Under the pieces are notes generated by a model. It was not told where the DNA came from. It was given only the letters and a program-made list of their open reading frames with translations, and searched no databases. From CAYVQU01 sp964453155 (GTDB lineage Bacteria > Chloroflexota > Anaerolineae > Anaerolineales > UBA11858), in the NCBI GenBank assembly GCA_964453155.1, contig CAYVQU010000126.1, positions 1 to 15,282 of the forward strand: a stretch of DNA of 15,282 nucleotides, read 5' to 3'. Of the stretch, positions 6,815-13,624 are shown piece after piece (positions within the stretch are counted from its first letter, which is position 1; every line of letters starts with the position of its first letter). The position numbers were made by a program, and so were the translations under genes.

Positions 6815-7855
6815 ATGCTAAAAAAGATTGTCCATAGATTTCAACTTGCAGCTAACGTTTTACGATTCGGCGAATTGCCAGCTCAAAAACGGAATCCTAT
6901 CCCGGCCATAACCTCTGAAGAAGTTGCCGATGCTCGGGAATTTTTCCCGCTGGATAAGTTCTTTATTTTTGGGCACGCGCGCTCGGGAACAACGCTGCTA
7001 ACTCGGCTGGTGCGCTTGCATCCTGAAGTGCATTGCAATTATCAGGGCCATTTTTTTACTCGCAAACCCCTGCTCAAGGGCATGGTTGACACCCCCGAGA
7101 TGGAAAGCTGGCTGACCCGCCGGAGTAATCGCTGGAATCATGGGCGGGATTTATCGCCCTTAGTCTTACGCGCGGTGAGCGATTTCATCATGGAACGGGA
7201 TGCCCGCAAAGTTGGGAAAAGCATCGTGGGTGATAAAAGTCCCAGCGGGTTAATGAATGGGAACGCAGTTAAACTGCTTCATGATGTATATCCCGATGCC
7301 AAATTGATCTTCATCGTTCGGGATGGCCGCGATACCGCGCTATCTCATCGCTTCCAACGCTTCATTGATGCGACTCAACATTTGACAAAGGAAGATTGGG
7401 CGATCCGGAACGCATTTGCTGAGAATCCGGATCCATTTTTTGCAGGGGATAAGTCAGTGTTTACTCAAAAATCGATCCGGGAAGAAGTGGAAAGCTGGGT
7501 TGCGAACTTAACTGAAACTGACCAAATGGGGAAAGAATTGTTTGGGAAATCTTATTTATCGCTGCGTTATGAAGATTTGCTCAAGAATACCAAGTCTGAA
7601 ATGCAGCAGGTTTGGCGGCTTTTAGGTGTTGAACCCGAATTTGAGGGGATCGATGACGTCATCGCGGCCGAAATGGGTACCAATCTCGATGCCGACTGGC
7701 AAAAGGAAAAAGCTAAAGAGATTGCCACACCGCTCCAAAAAGGCAAGGCTGGTTCCTGGCAAGATTTGTTTACAATCCGGGATAAAGCCATTTTCAAAGA
7801 TTTAGGGGGGCAAATATTGGTAGATTGGAAATATGAAAAGGATAGTAATTGGTAA
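6815..7855 (+). CDS. PAPS-dependent sulfotransferase family protein
   Basis: A 346-residue cytoplasmic-looking sulfotransferase. The 5'-phosphosulfate-binding loop is FFIFGHARSGTTLLTRL (loop G53-T60). A GDKSPSGLM segment follows. The 3'-phosphate-binding motif is LIFIVRDGRDTALSHRF (R169 to S177). LSLRYEDLL is the conserved late sulfotransferase segment. It would transfer sulfate from PAPS to a hydroxyl or amine, here most likely on a glycan or lipid-linked sugar. PAPS-making genes are not in the window. It starts at ATG 6815; no Shine-Dalgarno site is visible because a T-rich repeat end lies directly upstream. The last codons and stop (TAATTGGTAAC region) fall in what looks like another repeat. 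Confidence 0.85.
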   Translation: MLKKIVHRFQLAANVLRFGELPAQKRNPIPAITSEEVADAREFFPLDKFFIFGHARSGTTLLTRLVRLHPEVHCNYQGHFFTRKPLLKGMVDTPEMESWLTRRSNRWNHGRDLSPLVLRAVSDFIMERDARKVGKSIVGDKSPSGLMNGNAVKLLHDVYPDAKLIFIVRDGRDTALSHRFQRFIDATQHLTKEDWAIRNAFAENPDPFFAGDKSVFTQKSIREEVESWVANLTETDQMGKELFGKSYLSLRYEDLLKNTKSEMQQVWRLLGVEPEFEGIDDVIAAEMGTNLDADWQKEKAKEIATPLQKGKAGSWQDLFTIRDKAIFKDLGGQILVDWKYEKDSNW

Positions 7856-7899
7856 CGAGACCTTGTTTCCCGGTGACCTAATACCTGGTAACTGATACC
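7846..7899. repeat. degenerate GGTAAC/GATACC repeat tract
   Basis: The short gap 7856-7905 and the end of the sulfotransferase gene are built of similar words: ATTGGTAAC, GGTGACC, TAATACC, TGGTAAC, TGATACC. They recur about every 7-8 nt near the 3' side. I could not draw a convincing long hairpin. It looks like a further member of the locus's short-period intergenic repeats, and it appears to supply the last residues (SNW) and stop of the sulfotransferase. Confidence 0.4.
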
Positions 7900-7905
7900 A
7901 TTCTC

Positions 7906-8910
7906 ATGAAATTTCTCATCGCCGGATTTGGCTCCATCGGTCGTCGTCACTTTCATAATCTGTTAGCGCTAGATGAGCGGGATATAATTTTCCTCCGTTC
8001 GAAGAAAAGCACATTACCGGATGATGAATTGGCGGATTACATCCTTGAGACCGAACTCGAGGCCGCACTCGCCCATCAACCCGACGCGGTGATCATCTCA
8101 AATCCGACTGCGCTGCACTTGGACGTCGCTATCCCCACGGCCGAACAGGGTTGTCATCTCTTCCTCGAAAAACCCATCTCCCATAATCTAGACCGGATCG
8201 ATGAACTCCAAGCCGCCCTCAAACGCGGCGGCGGCCGTGTTTTCGTCGGATTCCAATTCCGTTTCCACCCCGGTCTAGAAATAATTCGGAAAATTGTAGC
8301 AAGTAATAACCCACTACCCACCACCCACCCTTCAATTGGCCGCCCCATCTCGGTCCGCGCCCACTGGGGTGAATATCTGCCCAACTGGCACCCCTGGGAA
8401 GATTACCGTAAAGGATACAGCGCTCGGCAAGATTTGGGTGGGGGTGTGGTGCTTACATTGTGCCATCCACTCGACTATCTGCGCTGGATATTTGGCGATG
8501 TCACTAAACTCTGGGCCTTCACCGCTCAATCCAGCGATTTAGAACTCACGGTGGAAGATACGGCTGAAATTGGGCTGCGCTTTAAAAATGGCATGACGGG
8601 CACGGTCCATCTCGATTATTGCCAGCAACCAGCCTCTCATCGACTGGAAATCATCGGAGCTGAAGGTACTATTCGTTGGGATAATGCCGACGGAACAGTT
8701 AAAATATCCAACGGGCAAGAGTGGCAAAAATATCCCGTGCCCGAAAATTTTGAGCGCAATGATTTGTTCCTATCTCAGATGAAACACTTTGTTGGTGTTG
8801 TGAATGGAATAGATGACCCAATCTGCACACTCGATGATGGCATCAAAGCCCTCGAGTTAGCTTTAGCCGTCCACGAATCATCTCAAACTGAAAAAATTGT
8901 AAAGGTCTGA
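7906..8910 (+). CDS. Gfo/Idh/MocA family sugar oxidoreductase
   Basis: A 334-residue NAD(P)-dependent oxidoreductase. The N-terminal Rossmann fold starts with FLIAGFGSIGRRH (G7-x-G9-x2-G12). The family's EKP motif is at LFLEKPIS (E88-K89-P90), with K89 the expected catalytic lysine. GGVVLTLCHPLDYLRWIFG lies in the C-terminal domain, with an HPLDY in the place of the usual catalytic His region. Such enzymes oxidise or reduce nucleotide sugars or sugar acids, often 3-keto intermediates in amino-sugar or nonulosonate pathways. The specific substrate is not evident. The stop codon (TGA 8908-8910) lies inside the first unit of the periodic repeat that follows. No Shine-Dalgarno site is obvious. 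Confidence 0.85.
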   Translation: MKFLIAGFGSIGRRHFHNLLALDERDIIFLRSKKSTLPDDELADYILETELEAALAHQPDAVIISNPTALHLDVAIPTAEQGCHLFLEKPISHNLDRIDELQAALKRGGGRVFVGFQFRFHPGLEIIRKIVASNNPLPTTHPSIGRPISVRAHWGEYLPNWHPWEDYRKGYSARQDLGGGVVLTLCHPLDYLRWIFGDVTKLWAFTAQSSDLELTVEDTAEIGLRFKNGMTGTVHLDYCQQPASHRLEIIGAEGTIRWDNADGTVKISNGQEWQKYPVPENFERNDLFLSQMKHFVGVVNGIDDPICTLDDGIKALELALAVHESSQTEKIVKV

Positions 8911-8987
8911 GAGGTCGAATTCGTCTGAAGGGTCTCATTGGTCATCATGACCGCTTAGACAATTTAGACCAGTAAGACCAATCCGAC
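8905..8987. repeat. 9-nt periodic GTC/GAC hairpin repeat, copy 2
   Basis: GTC occurs at 8905, 8914, 8923, 8932 and 8941, and GAC at 8949, 8958, 8967, 8976 and 8985. Both series are exactly 9 nt apart, five units each, as in copy 1 at 65-151. The loop is 5 nt (8944-8948). The left arm contains the word GTCTGAAGG and ends in ATTGGTC, both also found in the manC half copy. It provides the stop codon of the oxidoreductase gene. The right arm ends 24 nt before the next ATG, which has its own RBS at 9001-9005. A short CTTTT follows the stem, so weak termination is possible. Confidence 0.9.
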
Positions 8988-9011
8988 CTTTTGAACTACT
9001 GAAGGTAAAGT

Positions 9012-10739
9012 ATGAAAAATATCGAATGTGTACTTATTTCTCCCGAAACGACCATTCGGGATGCGATGGACGTCATTGAAAAAGCCCCGCATTTATGTGG
9101 TTTATCGGGAATTGCGATTGTGGCCGATGCTGACCGAAAAATGATCGGTCTGGTCACTGATGGGGATATCCGCTCAGCGATTTTACATGATATCAGTCTG
9201 GATGCCCCGGTCTCAAAAATTATGACCAAAGACCCTATCTCCGTGACCAATCAGACCAGCCCGATGCAAATGTATGAAGCGACGATGGCGAAATTGCAGG
9301 GCAGTTCCCGGATGTTGGATCAGGCCGCTGGACGAATTGTTGTCACAGATAAAGCCGGAAGGGTTGAAGATGTGGTTTCACTCTTATCACTGCTTCAGGG
9401 GGCTGATATTAAAACGAAGAAGATTGCAGTCATCGGTCTGGGGTTTGTGGGTTTGACTTTGGCAGTCGTTCTGGCCGATATTGGCTTTCAGGTGGTGGGG
9501 GTGGAGTTGCGGGAAGATGTCCGTGAGATGCTGAAAGAAGGTACTCCGCACTTTTATGAGGCTGGTCTTGCTCATCAACTCCGCTACCATGTTGGTAAGC
9601 GTCTGCATATCGCGGCTGACCTCTCCGAACACGATTGTGATGTCTATGTGATTTCTGTGGGGACGCCAGTCAACGACGACCATCAGCCGATCATGGATTT
9701 TGTCCACATGGCTTCCCGTCAAATTGCGGCTGTCATGAAACCCGGTGATGTGATCATGCTGCGCTCGACAGTTCCTGTTGGGACGACCCGAAAGGAAGTA
9801 ATCCCCATTTTGGAATCGGATACTGGTCTAACAGCCGGGAAAGATTTCTCGGTCGTGTTTGCTCCCGAACGGACGGTGGCCGGGAAAGCGATCAAAGAAT
9901 TACGCACCCTGCCCCAAATTATCGGGGCTACTGACCAAGAAGGGGAAGATATTGCCGCAGCCATCTTCCGCGAGATGACGACTACCATCGTTCGGGTTGA
10001 GTCACTCGAAGCGGCCGAAATGGTCAAACTGATTAACAATAGTTTCCGCGATTTGATCTTTTCCTTCTCCAATGAAATCGCCCTCCTCGCCGAACAATGG
10101 AACTTGGATGCCTACGACATCATCGATGCCGCCAATGAAGGTTATCCCCGCGATCCGGTGCCAACACCCAGTCCAGGGGTGGGTGGCGTCTGCTTGTACA
10201 AAGATCCCCATCTTTTGGCTGCCAGTGCTACCGGGGTCGGTTTGGAACCGCGGCTGTTTGGTCTCAGCCGGGCGGTGAACGACTATATTCCCTTCAGCGT
10301 GTATCAAAAATTCCGCCGTTTTTGTGATACTACAAGGAAAAACTTGTCGGAAGTCAAAGTTTTGGTTGTTGGTCTGGCCTTTAAAGGTTGGCCGGAAACC
10401 TCAGATATGCGCAATTCGACTGCTCTTGATCTCGTCAACCATCTGAAAGATGAGGGCCTCACCGTTTATGGCTATGATCCGGTCGTCCCTGCCGATGAAT
10501 TGGCCGCCGCCGGCGTCATACCGGTTTCTCGCGATGAAGGTTTTGCCGACGCCGACGCCGTTTTTGTGATGAACAACCATCCCTCTTACGAGGATTGGGA
10601 CCTGTACACCCATCTCAAGAAGATGAATACGCCCGGCCTGTTCTTCGATGGCTGGAATCTATTCTCTGGTGATGAAGTGTTACGGATGGATGGAATCAGC
10701 TATAGTTCGGTTAGCCAAAATTTGGGCTGGCCGGAATAA
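9012..10739 (+). CDS. CBS-pair / nucleotide-sugar dehydrogenase fusion
   Basis: A 575-residue two-part protein. Residues ~1-130 form a CBS domain pair (TTIRDAMDVIEK, IGLVTDGDIRSAIL, VSKIMTKDPISV, GRIVVTDKAGR). This is the type usually seen at the N-terminus of sugar-1-phosphate nucleotidyltransferases such as PtmE/LegF. From residue 137 comes a UDP-glucose/GDP-mannose dehydrogenase-family enzyme: IAVIGLGFVGL (G142-x-G144-x2-G147), SVGTPV, RSTVPVGTT, FAPERTVAGKA, EMVKLINN (K339) and GVGGVCLYKDP with catalytic C394. The C-terminal UDP-binding domain is VLVVGLAFKGWPETSDMRNS. It should oxidise a nucleotide sugar to its uronate at C6 with 2 NAD+; UDP-HexNAc or UDP-Glc is likely. The CBS part may bind a nucleotide and regulate flux. 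GAAGG at 9001-9005 supports ATG 9012. No stop or start separates the two halves. Confidence 0.85.
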   Translation: MKNIECVLISPETTIRDAMDVIEKAPHLCGLSGIAIVADADRKMIGLVTDGDIRSAILHDISLDAPVSKIMTKDPISVTNQTSPMQMYEATMAKLQGSSRMLDQAAGRIVVTDKAGRVEDVVSLLSLLQGADIKTKKIAVIGLGFVGLTLAVVLADIGFQVVGVELREDVREMLKEGTPHFYEAGLAHQLRYHVGKRLHIAADLSEHDCDVYVISVGTPVNDDHQPIMDFVHMASRQIAAVMKPGDVIMLRSTVPVGTTRKEVIPILESDTGLTAGKDFSVVFAPERTVAGKAIKELRTLPQIIGATDQEGEDIAAAIFREMTTTIVRVESLEAAEMVKLINNSFRDLIFSFSNEIALLAEQWNLDAYDIIDAANEGYPRDPVPTPSPGVGGVCLYKDPHLLAASATGVGLEPRLFGLSRAVNDYIPFSVYQKFRRFCDTTRKNLSEVKVLVVGLAFKGWPETSDMRNSTALDLVNHLKDEGLTVYGYDPVVPADELAAAGVIPVSRDEGFADADAVFVMNNHPSYEDWDLYTHLKKMNTPGLFFDGWNLFSGDEVLRMDGISYSSVSQNLGWPE

Positions 10740-10752
10740 TTTGTAATAAATT

Positions 10753-10814
10753 ACCACAAAGGACACGAAGGATCACAAAGTTTTTCATCCGTGTTCCTTT
10801 GTGATCTTTGTGGT
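10753..10814. repeat. CACAAAG/CTTTGTG hairpin repeat, copy 2
   Basis: ACCACAAAG (10753-10761) and CTTTGTGGT (10806-10814) form a perfect 9-bp outer stem. AAG-ending units at 10761, 10770 and 10780 give a 9-10 nt period, and CTTTGTG units mirror them on the right. It lies between the stop at 10739 and the manC ATG at 10828. A GTG at 10801 inside the right arm is in frame with manC but is not a credible start. Confidence 0.85.
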
Positions 10815-10827
10815 TAGAAAATTTTTG

Positions 10828-11937
10828 ATGGACAAACATTTTTATGCGGTTGTAATGGCAGGGGGACAGGGGACTCGATTATGGCCCCTGAGCCGAAAGT
10901 CTCGCCCCAAGCAATTCTTGAAACTAGCCGGTGATGGTCAGAGTCTAATCCAGGCCGCGGTAAAGCGCTCAACCCGAGTTGTAGGTGATATTGAACGCGT
11001 TTTAGTTGTCGCGCCCTTAGATCAGGCTGAAATGGTCCGGGTGGAGTTACCCGAATTACCCGCTGCTAACTTGATTCTGGAGCCCGTGGGCCGTAATACG
11101 GCCGCAGCGATCGGATTGGCCGCGATTGCTATCCAGCAGCGAGATCCAAAAGCAATAATGGGTGTTTTTCCGGCCGATCATCTTTTTCGAGATAAAGCTC
11201 CCTGGATTGCGGCGGTGCAAACTGCGCTAAAAACGGCAGATAGTTCGGATCAGTTGGTGACCATTGGATTGCAGCCGACTTCTCCTTCCCCGAGTTATGG
11301 CTATCTCTATCTCGGTGAGCTTTTACCCCACCGCGACTCGCTTCAGATATTCAAAGTTCATCAATTTGTAGAGAAACCCTCCATCACTCTGGCGCAAACC
11401 TATTTAGACAGTGGCCGTTATTTGTGGAATACCGGGACTTTTGCCTGGCAGGTTAAGACCATTTTCCAGAGTTTTCAAGCTTGTTTACCCACCCACTTTG
11501 CCGGATTCCAGAAAATTATGGCCCAACCGGATTCCTGGAAAATACTCTCAGGTGTTTACCCAACCCTGGAGAATATCTCGATTGATTATGGGGTGATGGA
11601 GCGGTCGGCCAATGTGGTGGTCGTAAAAGCGAATTTTGAGCGGATTGATTTGGGGAATTTGTCTAATTTGTCGGAATTGTCGAAATTGTCTGAAGGGTCG
11701 AATTGGTCGGAGGATGAAAGTGGGAATGCCTGGGTGGGGAATGGAATGGTGATCGCTGGGCAGAATTCCACGGTTTATGATGAAACGGATGATGGCGTGA
11801 CCATCGCCTTTGGCCTGGAGCATATAATTGTTGTGCGCCAGAATGATGTGGTTATAGCGTTGCCGAAAAAGGATGCTCATCGAGTTAAGGATTTACTGGC
11901 AGAACTTAAATCTAAAGGTTTGGAGCAATATCTATGA
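10828..11937 (+). CDS. manC: mannose-1-phosphate guanylyltransferase
   Basis: A 369-residue GDP-mannose pyrophosphorylase without the C-terminal isomerase domain of bifunctional ManC/AlgA. The signature MAGGQGTRLWPLSRKSRPKQFL is at about residues 9-30. Also visible are LILEPVGRNTAAAIGLAA, GVFPADHLF, SYGYLYLG, FVEKPS and RYLWNTGTFAWQ. It makes GDP-mannose from mannose-1-P and GTP for the locus. The region that is usually an FxWSDVGSWxxL-type stretch instead reads FERIDLGN followed by NLS/ELS/KLS repeats. The Asp and Gly are kept, but the tryptophans are not, and the segment is about 8 residues longer than I expect. That segment is a 9-nt periodic DNA repeat (11661-11708). I chose ATG 10828; the frame stays open upstream only through the hairpin. 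The stop overlaps the next gene by 4 nt. Confidence 0.88.
   Translation: MDKHFYAVVMAGGQGTRLWPLSRKSRPKQFLKLAGDGQSLIQAAVKRSTRVVGDIERVLVVAPLDQAEMVRVELPELPAANLILEPVGRNTAAAIGLAAIAIQQRDPKAIMGVFPADHLFRDKAPWIAAVQTALKTADSSDQLVTIGLQPTSPSPSYGYLYLGELLPHRDSLQIFKVHQFVEKPSITLAQTYLDSGRYLWNTGTFAWQVKTIFQSFQACLPTHFAGFQKIMAQPDSWKILSGVYPTLENISIDYGVMERSANVVVVKANFERIDLGNLSNLSELSKLSEGSNWSEDESGNAWVGNGMVIAGQNSTVYDETDDGVTIAFGLEHIIVVRQNDVVIALPKKDAHRVKDLLAELKSKGLEQYL
11661..11708 (+). repeat. half copy of the 9-nt periodic GTC repeat inside manC
   Basis: GTC occurs six times exactly 9 nt apart, at 11661, 11670, 11679, 11688, 11697 and 11706. It includes the word GTCTGAAGG found in copy 2, and ends in ATTGGTC as do the left arms of both intergenic copies. 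No GAC right arm follows, so no long hairpin forms. In the manC frame it encodes a Leu-Ser-rich tract (NLS, ELS and KLS units, then EGSNWS). The repeat appears to have been inserted or expanded within a functional coding sequence without shifting the frame. Confidence 0.85.
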
Positions 11938-12599
11938 TGCCAAAATGGGTCATTGTGTTTGATTGGGATGGTACCCTGATCGAATCGTTACCCTTGAAGA
12001 TCAAAAATGCCGGGCGGTTGTTCGCGGAGACTTTTGGGGTCGCAGCCGAAAATGTAGAGGCTGCCTATCGAGTCCATTCTGGGATTCCGCGGCGCCAGCT
12101 TTTTGACGCTATTTGTGCCGACAATGGCCTGCTCGCGCTGACAGATGAGCAGTATGAACCTTTGAGTGCGGCGTTCACGGCCCGTAACCAAGAAGCGGTT
12201 TCTAAAGTTCAGGTGGAACCGGTAGTCACCCAAACGCTGGCGGCCCTCTCAGAGATGGGACTGCCCCTCTTCATTTCCACGTCAGCCGCGCCCGATGAAG
12301 TGCAATCGGTGGCAAAATCCCTGAAATTGGCAGAATTCTTTACCGAAATTCTCGGATCACAAGGGGATTTCACCAAAGGCCCGGTCCACGTCGAGCACAT
12401 TCGGCAGCAGTTTCCGGTCGAAAGGCAAAAAATCTGGTTTGTGGGCGATGAACCCAGTGATGTCCGCCTCGGGAAAGCCGCGGGGGTGCGAACAGTTGCC
12501 AAGTTGGGCAGCCATCCTCGTAAGCGGCTAGCTGCCGCGGGTCCCGATGTTATTATAGAAACGTTAATTGAATTAATCCCCCTGGTGGAGAGGAGTTAG
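11934..12599 (+). CDS. HAD-superfamily phosphatase (C1-cap)
   Basis: A 221-residue haloacid-dehalogenase-fold phosphatase. Motif I is VFDWDGTL with nucleophile D10 and acid/base D12. A helical C1-type cap follows at about residues 20-90. Motif II is the LFISTSAAP region, with a lysine in the GDFTKGP segment as motif III. Motif IV is FVGDEPSDVRLGKAAG. Its place directly before a NeuB-family synthase and a NeuA-type CMP-transferase makes a nonulosonate-9-phosphate phosphatase role attractive, comparable to the C1-cap eukaryotic sialate-9-phosphatase NANP. Hexose- or heptose-phosphate substrates remain possible. It starts at ATG 11934 (a second ATG follows at 11937), overlapping manC by 4 nt. 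Confidence 0.8.
   Translation: MMPKWVIVFDWDGTLIESLPLKIKNAGRLFAETFGVAAENVEAAYRVHSGIPRRQLFDAICADNGLLALTDEQYEPLSAAFTARNQEAVSKVQVEPVVTQTLAALSEMGLPLFISTSAAPDEVQSVAKSLKLAEFFTEILGSQGDFTKGPVHVEHIRQQFPVERQKIWFVGDEPSDVRLGKAAGVRTVAKLGSHPRKRLAAAGPDVIIETLIELIPLVERS
12591..12595 (+). promoter_or_regulatory. ribosome-binding site of the NeuB-family gene
   Basis: AGGAG with a 6-nt spacing to ATG 12602. It overlaps the end of the phosphatase gene, consistent with one polycistronic message. It is the clearest Shine-Dalgarno site in a window where many genes lack one. Confidence 0.6.
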
Positions 12600-12601
12600 G
12601 A

Positions 12602-13552
12602 ATGCGCACTGTAATTGCAGAATTTTGTCAGAACCATAATGGTGATTTGGCAATTTTGAAAGATATGATTTGGGCTGCGGCCGAGGCCGGGGCGACTTAT
12701 GCCAAAATCCAATCGATGTTGGCGGCCGACATCCCCAAGCGCGAGCGCTTTGAGAACGGGACCTGGGATGGCGAGGTTCAAACCGCGATCAAGCGTCCGT
12801 ATCAGGATGAATACGATCGGCTGAAGCCAATGGATGTAACGGATGAACATCATCACTGGTTCATTGAAGAATGTGGCCAAGCTGGGATCAAACCCCTGAC
12901 AACAATATTCTCCCGTTCCCGTATTCCATTTATCGCCAGCCTGGGGTGGGAGGCGGTTAAAGTCGCCAGTTATGATTGTGGCAGCCTGCCAATGTTGCGA
13001 GAACTCAAAGAGCATTTTTCCCATCTCTACATTTCGACCGGGGCAACTTTTGATGAAGAGATCGCCGCCGCGGCGGAACTGCTGGATGATCACAGTTTTT
13101 CACTCTTGCACTGCGTGACCATTTACCCCACCCCGCTTGACGAAATGCATCTAGCCCGGTTGGATTATCTCCGTCAATATACCCCCTCGGTGGGATTCAG
13201 CGACCACAGTCTGGTAGCCAGGGACGGGATCAAAGCCTCGGTCGCCGCAATGGCCGCTGGGGCCGATGTTGTCGAACGTCATTTCACGGTTCTAAAACCC
13301 GATGAGAGTCGCGATGGCCCCGTATCGATCAACCCTGAGCAGCTAAAAGCTTTGGTCGATTTCTCAAAGATGGAAGCATCTGAACTGCTCACCTACGCCA
13401 AAAATGAAATCCCCGAATTCGCGGTCATGCAGGGACAGCCAACTCGAGAACTCAGTCATGCCGAGATGCTAAACCGTGACTATTACCGCGGTCGCTTCGC
13501 CAGCCGGGTGGGCGATAGTTGGGTCTACAATTGGGAAGAGAAGGGAATTTAA
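12602..13552 (+). CDS. NeuB-family nonulosonate (phosphate) synthase lacking the SAF domain
   Basis: A 316-residue TIM-barrel protein of the sialic acid synthase family, which condenses PEP with an aldose such as ManNAc or its 6-phosphate. The QNHNGD motif (N11-H12-N13-G14-D15), GATYAKIQSM, GWEAVKVASYD, YISTGATFDEEI, LLHCVTIYPTP, VGFSDHS and DVVERHFTVLK are visible in family order. It is shorter than the usual ~340-350 residues. The segment HAEMLNRDYYRGRFAS matches the place where the linker to the antifreeze-like (SAF) domain begins, and only ~13 residues follow before the stop. In meningococcal NeuB that domain supplies an Arg to the partner active site, so the substrate here may differ. 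AGGAG at 12591-12595 gives a strong RBS. The stop is at the edge of a hairpin repeat. Confidence 0.82.
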   Translation: MRTVIAEFCQNHNGDLAILKDMIWAAAEAGATYAKIQSMLAADIPKRERFENGTWDGEVQTAIKRPYQDEYDRLKPMDVTDEHHHWFIEECGQAGIKPLTTIFSRSRIPFIASLGWEAVKVASYDCGSLPMLRELKEHFSHLYISTGATFDEEIAAAAELLDDHSFSLLHCVTIYPTPLDEMHLARLDYLRQYTPSVGFSDHSLVARDGIKASVAAMAAGADVVERHFTVLKPDESRDGPVSINPEQLKALVDFSKMEASELLTYAKNEIPEFAVMQGQPTRELSHAEMLNRDYYRGRFASRVGDSWVYNWEEKGI

Positions 13553-13615
13553 CCACGAAGAACACCAAGGGACACGAAGTAAAAACCTTTGTGAAACTTT
13601 GTGTCCTTTGTGGTT
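13551..13615. repeat. CACAAAG/CTTTGTG hairpin repeat, copy 3
   Basis: AACCACGAAG (13551-13560) pairs with CTTTGTGGTT (13606-13615) with one G-T pair. The interior has AAGG/GACACGAAG units on the left and CCTTTGTG/ACTTTGTGTC units on the right. It begins within the TAA stop (13550-13552) of the NeuB-family gene. It is followed at once by AGGA (13616-13619), the ribosome-binding site of the next gene with a 5-nt spacing to ATG 13625. The hairpin is therefore wedged exactly between a stop codon and an RBS. Confidence 0.85.
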
Positions 13616-13624
13616 AGGAAAAAC

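Noticed and set aside
9012..9420. CBS pair as a separate small gene, fused only by a sequencing error
   Set aside because: The frame is continuous with no stop, and there is no plausible start codon with an RBS just before the dehydrogenase Rossmann motif. Only an indel error could undo it, and nothing in the sequence suggests one.
10801..10827. GTG start of manC at 10801
   Set aside because: It lies in the right arm of the hairpin repeat. ATG 10828 gives the expected short N-terminus before the MAGGQGTR signature.
12596..13093. Minus-strand open frame opposite the NeuB-family gene
   Set aside because: It is a shadow of a plus-strand gene with clear family motifs and a strong RBS.
12602..13552. 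NeuB-family gene as a frameshifted pseudogene
   Set aside because: All barrel motifs are present in one frame with a strong RBS. The sequence after the stop is a hairpin and then neuA, without a SAF remnant in another frame that I could recognise.
13601..13624. GTG start of the neuA-type gene at 13601
   Set aside because: It lies in the hairpin arm. ATG 13625 has an AGGA site 5 nt upstream and gives the normal N-terminus.
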